Origin: Lachnospiraceae bacterium MA2020
Lineage (GTDB): Bacteria; Bacillota; Clostridia; Lachnospirales; Lachnospiraceae
Direction of reading: 5' to 3'
NCBI GenBank assembly: GCA_000746015.1
Contig: JQKK01000011.1
Location: 90,007 to 154,006 of the forward strand
Length of the DNA stretch: 64,000 bases
In this document: positions 18,582-26,244 of the stretch, piece after piece
How positions within the stretch are numbered: position 1 is the stretch's first letter
Layout: every line of letters begins with the position of its first letter
Notes under the pieces: model-generated
What the model saw: only the letters and a program-made list of their open reading frames with translations
Databases searched by the model: none
What the model was told of the DNA's origin: nothing
Program-made: the position numbers and the translations under genes

Positions 18582-20159
18582 ATGAGTGATGACAATAAGG
18601 AATACAAAGATGTGTGTTATATATGCCATAGAAGCGAGGATCATGCTGGAAAGATGTTTTCGCTGCCTAATGGTGTGACAGTTTGCAGTGACTGCCTTAG
18701 GACTACTATGGATAAGATGAGCCACATGGATCTCGGAGCACTTTATCAGGAAGCTCTCAGCTCCATGCCGGGCATGATGCCGCAGCCTATGCAGCCCGAA
18801 AACTCTACAGAGGCTGTTTCAGAGAAAAAGGATGAAGAGACATCAAAAGAAACAAAGAATTTTGAAGGTGATGAACCTTCCAAAGAAGAGACAAAAGAAG
18901 AAAAGAAGGCTCAGGGACCAAAGACTCCTTTTGGTATCCCCGGATTTCCAAATATCCAGTTTGTAAACTGGTCTGATATCAATGGTGATATGTCTAAGCG
19001 CAAGCGCGTGAAGAAGTCATCAAAAGAGGAAGTTAAGAAAGAATTTGACTTCAAGAGCATACCACAGCCACACAAGCTTAAGGAAAAGCTCGACGAATAT
19101 GTAGTAGGACAGGATTATGCAAAGAAGGTAGTTTCTGTTGCTGTTTACAATCATTACAAGAGAGTACAGGCAGAGCTTGAGGGAAATGATAATGTCGAGA
19201 TAGACAAGTCAAATATTCTCCTTCTCGGACCTACAGGATGCGGTAAGACTTATCTTGTAAAGACACTTGCAAAGCTCCTTGATGTGCCGCTTGCTATCGC
19301 AGATGCGACAAGCCTTACAGAGGCCGGATATATCGGTGACGATATCGAGTCTGTCATCACAAAGCTTTTGGCAGCAGCCGGCAATGATGTCGAGAGAGCC
19401 CAGAGGGGAATCGTCTTTATCGATGAGATAGACAAGATCGCCAAGAAAAAGAACACAACAAGCCGTGATGTAAGCGGAGAGAGCGTACAGCAGGGCATGC
19501 TTAAGCTTCTTGAGGGCGCAGAGGTTGAAGTTCCGGTAGGAGCTAATTCCAAAAATGCAATGGTTCCGCTCGAGACGGTTAATACTAAGAATATCCTCTT
19601 TATATGCGGAGGCGCGTTCCCGGATCTTGATGAGGTCATCCGTCAGAGGCTCACAAAGGAGACTTCTATCGGATTTAATGCCGAACTCAAAGACAGATGG
19701 GATAAAGAAAAAGATATACTTAAGAAGGTTACATCAGAGGATATCAAGAAGTTTGGTATGATTCCGGAGTTCATCGGTAGATTGCCGATCCTCTGTCCTA
19801 TGGAGGGACTTTCTGAAGATATGCTCGTTAAGATACTTCGCGAGCCTAAGAATGCTATCATCAGACAGTATGAAAAGCTTCTTGAGATGGATGAAGTACA
19901 GCTCAAGTTTACTGATGATGCACTTCATGCTATCGCAGCAAGAGCACTTCAGAAGGATACCGGTGCGAGAGCGCTCAGATCTATCATTGAGGAGTTCATG
20001 CTCGATATCATGTATGAGGTTCCTCGTGACCCTAACATTGGCAGAGTCACAATTACAAAAGAATATATTGACAAGACTGGCGGACCGGTCATCGATCTCA
20101 GGGGTGTTGTACAGCTTGAGGACGAGACCACACCTAAACTGACGGATAACGAAGAATGA
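18582..20159 (+). CDS. clpX: ClpX, AAA+ unfoldase subunit of Clp protease, with an enlarged linker
   Basis: Unfolds tagged proteins and feeds them to ClpP. The N-terminal zinc-binding domain has C12-x2-C15 and C35-x2-C38. Walker A GPTGCGKT is at about 216-223, and Walker B VFIDEIDKI and the C-terminal D2 region are intact. The protein is 525 residues, about 100 more than usual. Nearly all the excess is an acidic/Lys-Glu and Pro-rich stretch (about 60-165) between zinc finger and AAA+ core. The TTG at 18561 is in frame, but the conserved N-terminus fits ATG 18582. It overlaps the LspA-like gene by 4 bases. No clpP is next to it. Confidence 0.9.
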   Translation: MSDDNKEYKDVCYICHRSEDHAGKMFSLPNGVTVCSDCLRTTMDKMSHMDLGALYQEALSSMPGMMPQPMQPENSTEAVSEKKDEETSKETKNFEGDEPSKEETKEEKKAQGPKTPFGIPGFPNIQFVNWSDINGDMSKRKRVKKSSKEEVKKEFDFKSIPQPHKLKEKLDEYVVGQDYAKKVVSVAVYNHYKRVQAELEGNDNVEIDKSNILLLGPTGCGKTYLVKTLAKLLDVPLAIADATSLTEAGYIGDDIESVITKLLAAAGNDVERAQRGIVFIDEIDKIAKKKNTTSRDVSGESVQQGMLKLLEGAEVEVPVGANSKNAMVPLETVNTKNILFICGGAFPDLDEVIRQRLTKETSIGFNAELKDRWDKEKDILKKVTSEDIKKFGMIPEFIGRLPILCPMEGLSEDMLVKILREPKNAIIRQYEKLLEMDEVQLKFTDDALHAIAARALQKDTGARALRSIIEEFMLDIMYEVPRDPNIGRVTITKEYIDKTGGPVIDLRGVVQLEDETTPKLTDNEE

Positions 20160-20569
20160 AAAAAGGCGGATATTTTTTAATCTCGGCTATACTTGCGGGT
20201 GTAGACCTCGGAGTGAAAGAGTATGTTGAGCGTCATAAGGAAAAGTTTAGTGTCCATCACAACAAAGGCTTTTCTAAGAATCGCCTTGATGACCGGCGTG
20301 AGATCGTATCGGCTGTTTCGGCAGGTATGACGACAGCGATAGCGCTTGGGATAGGTATGTCGGAGGATAAAAAGAGTATTGATCTTGAGAAGCTTGGCTG
20401 GGCAGTAGTGCTTGGCGGCGCTCTGAGCAATACTTTTGACCGGCTGAAGCGAAAGTTTGTTGTGGATTACATACCGTTAGGCAGGTACATTTACAATCTC
20501 GGAGATTTCTTTATTTATTTGGGCGCGATAATTGCAGCAGCGGTAAACTTTTTCGGCAAAGACGATTAA
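20156..20569 (+). CDS. LspA-like membrane protein (divergent signal peptidase II family)
   Basis: 137 residues with four hydrophobic segments. The two catalytic Asp regions of lipoprotein signal peptidase are recognisable but altered: GGALSNTFDRLKRKFVVDYI (family GGAxGNxxDR...VVDF) and YIYNLGDFFIYLGAI (family FNxADxxIxxG). Both Asp residues are kept, while the 'FNxAD' is YNLGD. The N-terminal D-x-G-x-K is also present. It is shorter than typical LspA (about 150-165 residues) and its middle loop is reduced. It overlaps clpX (ATGA), so co-expression is expected. Whether it processes prolipoproteins or has another role is open. Another LspA may exist elsewhere. Confidence 0.65.
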   Translation: MKKGGYFLISAILAGVDLGVKEYVERHKEKFSVHHNKGFSKNRLDDRREIVSAVSAGMTTAIALGIGMSEDKKSIDLEKLGWAVVLGGALSNTFDRLKRKFVVDYIPLGRYIYNLGDFFIYLGAIIAAAVNFFGKDD

Positions 20570-20622
20570 TATATGGTATGATTTATACAAAATAAAAACT
20601 TGCTGTATTAGAGGAGGATATT

Positions 20623-21558
20623 ATGGCAAACAGAAGGGCAGTAGTATCTTTAGGACACAAGGCACTGGGATATACTACAGACGAGCAGTTAAACGCAGTA
20701 AGGCACACGGCAAAAGCACTTGCAGACTTGGTTGAGGGAGGCTACGACCTTGCTATTACCCACTCTAATGGTCCGCAGGTTTCCATGATCCACAAGGCTA
20801 TGACAGAGCTCAGGCGTCTCTATCCTGATTATTCGCCGGCAGCTATGTGCGTATGCTCGGCTATGAGCCAGGGTTATGTAGGCTATGATATCCAGAATTC
20901 TCTTAAGTCAGAGCTTCTCAGCAGAGGCGTTAACAGAACTGTTGCTACGATTCTTACACAGGTTACTGTTGATCCTTACGATGAGGCTTTCTATAATCCG
21001 ACAAAGGTTATCGGAAGACACATGACTGCTGAGGAAGCAGCTATGGAGGAGAGAAAGGGAAACTATACAAAAGAGGATCCGGGCAAAGGATACCTTAGAG
21101 TTGTCGCTACTCCGCAGCCAATACAGATCGTTGAACTTGAGGCTATCAGGACACTTTTTGATGCAGGACAGATCGTTATCGCAGCAGGCGGCGGCGGTAT
21201 CCCTGTGATCGAGCAGCAGAGCAACCTCAAGGGCGCAAGCGCAGTTATAGAGAAGGACGATATCGCATCTTTACTTGCATGTAAGCTTGATGCAGATGAA
21301 CTTATCATCCTTACCGGTGTTGACTGTGTTATGAAGAATTTTGGCAAGCCAAATGAGACACCTATCCGCAATATGACAACTGCGGAGGCAATCGCATTGA
21401 AGGAAGCCGGCGAGTTTGCACCAGGCTCAATGCTTCCAAAGATCGAGGCAGCTCTTGACTTCCTTGAGACAAAGCCAGAGGGCAGAGTACTTATCACATC
21501 ACTCGATGCTGTATCATATGCAATATCAGGCAAGAATGGAACAGTGATCACAAAGTAA
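20623..21558 (+). CDS. Carbamate kinase family protein
   Basis: 311 residues, the normal length of carbamate kinase, which makes ATP from carbamoyl phosphate in fermentative arginine or purine/allantoin catabolism. Family blocks include HSNGPQV, CVCSAMSQGYVGYDIQNSL, LTQVTVDPYDEAFYNPTKVIG, AAGGGGIPV, VIEKDDIASLLACKLDADELIILTGVD and the C-terminal FAPGSMLPKIEAALDFLE. The first glycine loop reads SLGHKALGY instead of the usual ALGGNALG, and THGNGPQ is THSNGPQ. These substitutions touch the phosphate-binding region, so catalysis is likely but not certain. GAGGAGG before ATG 20623 is strong. No arc genes are next to it. Confidence 0.8.
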   Translation: MANRRAVVSLGHKALGYTTDEQLNAVRHTAKALADLVEGGYDLAITHSNGPQVSMIHKAMTELRRLYPDYSPAAMCVCSAMSQGYVGYDIQNSLKSELLSRGVNRTVATILTQVTVDPYDEAFYNPTKVIGRHMTAEEAAMEERKGNYTKEDPGKGYLRVVATPQPIQIVELEAIRTLFDAGQIVIAAGGGGIPVIEQQSNLKGASAVIEKDDIASLLACKLDADELIILTGVDCVMKNFGKPNETPIRNMTTAEAIALKEAGEFAPGSMLPKIEAALDFLETKPEGRVLITSLDAVSYAISGKNGTVITK

Positions 21559-21628
21559 AGATATTTGCTAGTTGGCTATTTTGTGGGATTTTCTCTAATT
21601 GAAATAAGCAAAAGAAAATAAGTATATA

Positions 21629-21669
21629 AAAAGCGACATTCATCAATGATTAGATGAGTGTCGCTTATT
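21629..21669. terminator. Terminator after the carbamate kinase gene
   Basis: AAGCGACATTCATC pairs with GATGAGTGTCGCTT (one internal mismatch), and AT-rich runs lie on both sides. The following stretch to 21887 has no gene that I can support. Confidence 0.75.
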
Positions 21670-21887
21670 CATTATCTGGTACAAATCGTACAACGTCTTC
21701 AATTGAACAATATATTATTTGCGACAAAAAAGCACACTTTACAAATCTAAATTATTCTTGTATACTTAAAAAATCTTTTGCAAAAGATAAATCATATCTG
21801 AAACGTTGCAGACACTCTGTCTGGTGCTAACGTATTCCACTTATGGTAATTATGATATAATAGAATTTATAAGAAAGGTTATTTTTG

Positions 21888-22184
21888 ATGTCTGAAAATA
21901 GCATAGTTTACCAAAACAAGGATGTTATAAGTAAGGTATTTGCAGGTATATTGGTCTTTACGGATAAGGTAATAGATGAGGAATTGGGAAATAAGGTAAA
22001 GGAGTGGCTTATGATGACGAAAGTAGCTAGGTTATTTGAGGAAGAAAAAGAAATAGCACTTGCGGAGAAAGATGCTGTTATTGCCAAGATGGCAGAGGAT
22101 GGTGTCAAGAAGGATGCAAAAATTAAAGAAAACGAGTTGCGCATAAAGGAACTTGAGGAAAGACTCAAGAAGTTAGAATGTTAA
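21888..22184 (+). pseudogene. Internally deleted Rpn/PD-(D/E)XK nuclease-transposase gene remnant
   Basis: A 98-residue frame joins what I recognise as the N-terminus of Lachnospiraceae Rpn-family proteins (SIVYQNKDVISKVFA) to their C-terminal part (AGILVFTDKVIDEELGNKVKEW...TKVARLFEEEKE, then a Lys/Glu coiled coil). The whole catalytic core of about 200 residues is missing, yet the frame is intact. A good start (AAGAAAGG, then ATG 21888) and an extended -10 (TATGATATAAT at 21851-21861) remain, so a small coiled-coil protein may still be made. The family assignment rests on recalled family sequence patterns, not on a search. Confidence 0.6.
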
Positions 22185-22209
22185 GGAAGTCTATTCCTTT
22201 TATCTAAAA

Positions 22210-22248
22210 TTGAATATATAGTCAAATGTTGATATAATATGACTATAT
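22210..22248 (+). promoter_or_regulatory. Promoter and operator of the toxin-antitoxin operon
   Basis: TTGAAT (22210-22215), 17-base spacer, TATAAT (22233-22238). Exact inverted repeats ATATAGTCA (22216-22224) and TGACTATAT (22240-22248) flank the -10, which is the expected layout for an autorepressor operator of a Phd/YefM antitoxin. Confidence 0.8.
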
Positions 22249-22262
22249 CGGAGGTGATTTTT

Positions 22263-22553
22263 ATGTATTCCTTTCAAGAAACTATAAGACCATCAGCGGA
22301 TTTAAGAAATCATTATAATGAAATATCAAAACAGTGTCGTGAAGGACGAGAGGCTGTTATTATTACTGTAAATGGTAGAGGTGATACGGTATCTCTTAGC
22401 TATGAAGAATATAAAAGAATGAAAGCCAGGATAGAACTTTTGGAAGTATTAGCAGAATCAGACGAAGATGTAAAATATGGAAGAGTTGCTCCTATAAAGG
22501 ATACTTTCGATGATTTAAGAAGTATGCTTGGAGAGGAGAAATGTGAAGTATAA
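22263..22553 (+). CDS. Antitoxin, Phd/YefM family
   Basis: 96 residues. The N-terminal half shows the Phd/YefM fold pattern: IRPSADLRNHYNEISKQCREGREAVIITVNGRGDTVSLSYEEYKRM. Such proteins bind DNA with the N-terminus and neutralise a RelE/ParE-type toxin with the C-terminal tail, here acidic and ending DTFDDLRSMLGEEK. GGAGGTG at 22250-22256 fixes ATG 22263 rather than an upstream in-frame codon. The operator palindrome sits directly upstream. It overlaps the toxin gene by 11 bases, giving coupled translation. Confidence 0.85.
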   Translation: MYSFQETIRPSADLRNHYNEISKQCREGREAVIITVNGRGDTVSLSYEEYKRMKARIELLEVLAESDEDVKYGRVAPIKDTFDDLRSMLGEEKCEV

Positions 22554-22860
22554 GGTAGTACGAACAGATACCGCGGATGCTTTAATTAGAAAGATTATTC
22601 TTTTTGTGGCTGAAAACTTCGGCAATGATGTTGCTCTTAGAGAGTTGGATTATTTGGAAAAGTCGATATTATGTCTTGAAGATAATCCATATCTTGGAGT
22701 AGAGCCGAAGTATACTATATTAAAAAGACAAGGGTATTTAGTTCTTATATTAGAAAAAGATCTTGTTTTCTACAAGATCGATGAAGAAAGAAAAATTGTT
22801 ACAGTGTATGCTGTGGTCGATCAGAGGCAGGATTATTTAAGTATTATCCGAGGCTTGTGA
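22543..22860 (+). CDS. Toxin, RelE/ParE superfamily
   Basis: 105 residues. KYKVVRTDTADALIRKIILFVAENFG, then LEDNPYLGVEPKY, RQGYLVLILEKDLVFYKIDEERKIVTVYAVVDQRQDYL is the beta-sheet pattern of RelE/ParE toxins, with the C-terminal VYAVVDQRQDY matching the 'V..I.H.R.D' end strand. RelE-type members cleave mRNA in the ribosome, while ParE-type act on gyrase, and the sequence does not decide which. The start is GTG 22543, with GGAGAGGAG just upstream. It sits in an accessory patch beside the Rpn remnant and ends before a bidirectional terminator. Confidence 0.85.
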   Translation: MKYKVVRTDTADALIRKIILFVAENFGNDVALRELDYLEKSILCLEDNPYLGVEPKYTILKRQGYLVLILEKDLVFYKIDEERKIVTVYAVVDQRQDYLSIIRGL

Positions 22861-22880
22861 TATAAGTTAATGGGTATATT

Positions 22881-22930
22881 AAAAAAGATATAATCTAGAA
22901 TATTTAATCTAGATTATATCTTTTGGTTTT
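22881..22930. terminator. Bidirectional terminator between TA operon and Rrf2 regulator
   Basis: AAAAGATATAATCTAGA (22883-22899) and TCTAGATTATATCTTTT (22908-22924) pair over 17 bases. T-runs leave on both strands, serving the convergent genes. Confidence 0.9.
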
Positions 22931-23363
22931 AAATCACATAATCATACACATTCGCATTATGTTTTTCAACCAGGTCGGCGATAGTCACATTATCAACGAC
23001 ATTGTTGATGGCTTCTGACAGCTTTTTCCATACTTCGAGGGTATCACAGCTGTCGCTTCGCTCACAGCTTTCCGGGCCTTCGTCAAGACAGGCAACTGGA
23101 GCAAGCGATCCCTCGGTAAGACGCAATATCATGCCTACAGTGTAGTCGGCGGGATTGCTGGAAATCTGGTAGCCGCCCTGGGCTCCGCGCACACTTCTTA
23201 CATAGCCTGCTTTATTTAATGTAGAGATGATCTGCTCAAGGTATTTTTCTGAAACTCCCTGTCTTTTTGCGATATCTTTAACTTTTATATATTCGCCTGT
23301 GTTGTTGAGTGCCAGATCTAGCATCACACGTACAGCATAGCGTCCTCTTGTAGATATTTTCAT
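22929..23363 (-). CDS. Rrf2-family transcriptional regulator (IscR/CymR type)
   Basis: 144 residues with the Rrf2 winged helix: MKISTRGRYAVRVMLDLAL, VSEKYLEQIISTLNKAGYVRSVRGAQGGY. Three cysteines (C92, C100, C106; spacing 7 and 5 residues) in a loop resemble the Fe-S ligand region of IscR, although the spacing is longer. It could therefore sense Fe-S status rather than cysteine metabolites as CymR does. No isc/suf genes lie next to it. A consensus promoter lies on the minus strand at 23428-23456, and the reverse strand has AAAGGAAT before the start. Confidence 0.88.
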   Translation of the reverse strand: MKISTRGRYAVRVMLDLALNNTGEYIKVKDIAKRQGVSEKYLEQIISTLNKAGYVRSVRGAQGGYQISSNPADYTVGMILRLTEGSLAPVACLDEGPESCERSDSCDTLEVWKKLSEAINNVVDNVTIADLVEKHNANVYDYVI

Positions 23364-23427
23364 ATCGATTCCTTTCTGATATAATGGTGCTTGGATTGCG
23401 TAAATCCGTGTAATAAAGGTTAATAAT

Positions 23428-23456
23428 ATTGTAGATAATAATTCATACTATGTCAA
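23428..23456 (-). promoter_or_regulatory. Consensus promoter of the Rrf2 regulator
   Basis: On the minus strand: TTGACA (23456-23451), 17-base spacer, TACAAT (23433-23428). The divergent MBOAT gene begins 24 bases from the -35, so this small intergenic region may regulate both. Confidence 0.82.
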
Positions 23457-23479
23457 TAGGAAAATAGGTGTAATGCATT

Positions 23480-24949
23480 ATGTTATTTAATTCATTGAGT
23501 TTTTTATTCTTTTTGCCAATTGTATTTTTGCTGTATTGGGCGTGCCCACAGAAAGTAAGATGGATACTGCTGCTTTTGATAAGCTGGTATTTTTATATTT
23601 CATGCAGCCCGCAGTATTTTCCATTGCTCATTTTTACCACTTTTATATCATGGGCAGCGGGACTGGCTATGGGAAAGAGCAACGATACCCGGGACAAAAA
23701 GAAATATCTGGCAGCTGCATGTGTGATCGTGCTTGGATTTTTGGGATTTTATAAATATTTCAATTTCCTCACAACATCAGCGTGCTCCTTTGCGAATTTA
23801 TTTGGATTTTCCATGCAGCCATTTACACTTAAACTTGTTCAGCCTGCAGGAATTTCCTTCTATACATTCATGACAGTGAGCTATCTTGCCGATATATATA
23901 AGGGAAAGATAGCGCCGGAGCTTAATTTTGCAAAGTATGCGCTTCATATATCGTTTTTCCCGCAGGTTATGTCCGGTCCTATCGGCAGGGCCGGGGATCT
24001 CATGTATCAGTTTTTTGAAGAGCGTGAGTTTGATGCGGCTGAGGCAGAGAGCGGTCTGCGCATGATGCTTTGGGGATACTTTAAAAAGATGATAGTTGCG
24101 GATTCCCTTTCGGGATACGTTGATATGGTTTATGGAAATGTGACATATTATTTTGGCATGACCTTTATAATTACTTCTATTATGTACACTTTCCAGATAT
24201 ACTGCGACTTTTCCGGTTATTCTGACATAGCTATAGGTGTGGCAAGATTATTTAATATCCAGCTTATGGACAATTTCAAGAGTCCATACTGGTCAAGATC
24301 TATAAGAGAATTCTGGTCAAGATGGCATATTTCGCTGTCTACATGGTTTAGGGATTATGTATATATCCCGCTTGGAGGCAGCAGAGTGAGTCCGGCAAAG
24401 AAGAACCGCAATCAGATGGTAACAATGCTCGTTAGCGGACTTTGGCATGGAGCAAACTGGACATTTGTCGTGTGGGGCGCGCTTCATGGCATATACCAGG
24501 TTATAGAGGGCTTCTGCAAGAAGCATTTTGTAAAAGAAGATGCAAAGCCAAAGAGCAAGGGTGCCAAGATCGCAAGCAATATTTTCCATGGACTTCTTAC
24601 TTTTGCAATGGTAGATATAGCATGGATCTTCTTCAGAGCTGACAGCATCTCTGATGCGCTTTTCATTGTGACTCACATGCACAATGGTGTGATACTTCAC
24701 TTTGCAAATGCATGGGAAAAGATGATGGTTGACATGAACCTGACAGTATTTGCATTATTAAAAGTTGCAGCAGCGATTCTAGCACTTATGGCATATGATT
24801 TTGTTGCACTTAAGCATGATATATCCCGTGAATTTGCATTATGTAAACTGCCTGTTAGATGGATAGCCTATACAGCAGTCACAACATTGATAATCGTATC
24901 GCAGCTTCATGGCGGTACAGCACAGTCATTTATTTATTTCAGTTTCTGA
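23480..24949 (+). CDS. MBOAT-family O-acyltransferase (AlgI-like)
   Basis: 489 residues with about ten membrane segments. It has the AlgI/DltB-type landmarks SPYWSRSIREFWSRWHISLS and LWHGANWTFVVWG (the conserved His of MBOAT enzymes). Members pass acetyl groups across the membrane for O-acetylation of exopolysaccharide or teichoic acids. The next gene, 14 bases downstream, encodes an SGNH-type secreted partner, the normal AlgI-AlgX/J arrangement. A second pair with opposite orientation lies at 34817-37258. The start ATG 23480 fits the family N-terminus MLFNSLSFLFFLP. Confidence 0.92.
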   Translation: MLFNSLSFLFFLPIVFLLYWACPQKVRWILLLLISWYFYISCSPQYFPLLIFTTFISWAAGLAMGKSNDTRDKKKYLAAACVIVLGFLGFYKYFNFLTTSACSFANLFGFSMQPFTLKLVQPAGISFYTFMTVSYLADIYKGKIAPELNFAKYALHISFFPQVMSGPIGRAGDLMYQFFEEREFDAAEAESGLRMMLWGYFKKMIVADSLSGYVDMVYGNVTYYFGMTFIITSIMYTFQIYCDFSGYSDIAIGVARLFNIQLMDNFKSPYWSRSIREFWSRWHISLSTWFRDYVYIPLGGSRVSPAKKNRNQMVTMLVSGLWHGANWTFVVWGALHGIYQVIEGFCKKHFVKEDAKPKSKGAKIASNIFHGLLTFAMVDIAWIFFRADSISDALFIVTHMHNGVILHFANAWEKMMVDMNLTVFALLKVAAAILALMAYDFVALKHDISREFALCKLPVRWIAYTAVTTLIIVSQLHGGTAQSFIYFSF

Positions 24950-24963
24950 GGGGTTTGGCACAG

Positions 24964-26028
24964 ATGAAGAAGTTTCTAATTAAGTGTTTAGCATTTGCGA
25001 TAATTTTGGGAGTGATCTTCATTCCCTTTGCGGTGATTGTAGACCCGTATAATATTTTTCATCCGGATACTATAGTAAATAACGGAGTAGAGCCTAATAA
25101 AAGCTATGTTAAGATGCGAAATGTGCTTAAGCATCCGGATAAGTATGATTCTTTTTTGTTTGGATCATCAAGAGTGGGATTTTTTGATGTGTCCAAAATG
25201 AAAGACGGCAATTATTATGATATGTCATATTCGGAAGGAACGCCTGCAGAGCATCTTGAGGATTTAAAGATACTTATAAGCAGGGGGATCGTTCCTAAAA
25301 ATGTGACGATCGGAATTGATGATATTTCTTATTTTGTAGATCCTTCATTCCATGATCAGCAGCTTTACAGACGCTCATTTCCATGGAATGGGACTTTCCT
25401 TGAAAAGTTGGATTTTTATCTTGGATATTTTGATCTGATCACATTGTCAGATTCACTCGATGTAATCGCTAATCATAAAAATACCGATCCGGATTATGGT
25501 AAGAGGCTTTTAGAGACTGGTACGGAAAACCTGTCCATTCCGACGGGATTTAATTATGAAAAAACAGAAGCTACATGGTCTGACTATTATTCTCCGAGAG
25601 AGGAAAGCCTTAATGAGATTAAGGCGATAGTTGATCTTTGCAGAGAAAATAATATCAAGCTCAGGATATTTACAAATCCGATAAATGGTTATACTTATCA
25701 GAAGGATATAGCAAACGGATACATCGTTTTCCTTAAGGAACTGGCAGAAGTTACGGATTACTATAATTTCAGTGGATTTAATACCATCACACTCGACATG
25801 ACAAACTATTATGAGACAAGCCATTTTTCACCGGAGATAGGAGATATGATCATTGATACGGTTTACAATGGCAAGACGGATAAAGAACTGCTGGCGCAGG
25901 GCTTTGGAATGCATGTCACTGTCGAAAATGTTGATGAGCTTACAGATATACTTTATGCACAGGCAGTTAATTTTGATCTGCCTACAGATACTTATCCGGA
26001 CACATTAAACAAAAAAGATGACGAGTAA
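24964..26028 (+). CDS. SGNH/AlgX-like partner of the O-acetyltransferase
   Basis: 354 residues. One N-terminal membrane segment (about 5-27) is followed by an extracellular domain with SFLFGSSRVGFFD (nucleophile serine block) and YETSHFSPEIGDMI (catalytic His block). Such proteins accept the acetyl group from the MBOAT protein and place it on the glycan. A longer in-frame extension to 24859 overlaps the MBOAT gene and has no ribosome site. GAGGGG at 24948-24953 favours ATG 24964. No gene follows before 26245. Confidence 0.8.
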   Translation: MKKFLIKCLAFAIILGVIFIPFAVIVDPYNIFHPDTIVNNGVEPNKSYVKMRNVLKHPDKYDSFLFGSSRVGFFDVSKMKDGNYYDMSYSEGTPAEHLEDLKILISRGIVPKNVTIGIDDISYFVDPSFHDQQLYRRSFPWNGTFLEKLDFYLGYFDLITLSDSLDVIANHKNTDPDYGKRLLETGTENLSIPTGFNYEKTEATWSDYYSPREESLNEIKAIVDLCRENNIKLRIFTNPINGYTYQKDIANGYIVFLKELAEVTDYYNFSGFNTITLDMTNYYETSHFSPEIGDMIIDTVYNGKTDKELLAQGFGMHVTVENVDELTDILYAQAVNFDLPTDTYPDTLNKKDDE

Positions 26029-26244
26029 GGTGAAAAAGTGTGGGTTTTTCCTTTACCAATTCTTAAACTTTTATGTTTTTTATAAAATTTCAATGACATG
26101 TATTTGGTTTAGTGCTATATTGTAAAAGTAGTTTTGTGTATAAAAAATCACATTATAAAGGGGTTTTTTATATTGGTGGCTCATCACAGTGTGGTATCGA
26201 TGAGTTACTGCAGTTTTTTGTTTTATTTTTTATGGAGGCTTTTA

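Noticed and set aside
21670..21800. A ~25-codon open stretch on the minus strand ending in TAA before the 21629-21669 hairpin
   Set aside because: Too short, no start or ribosome site, stop codon just upstream; not distinguishable from chance.
26029..26244. Possible riboswitch before the amidase gene
   Set aside because: Only a weak CTCATC/GATGAG pairing; none of the conserved cores I know (c-di-GMP, SAM, lysine) is visible.
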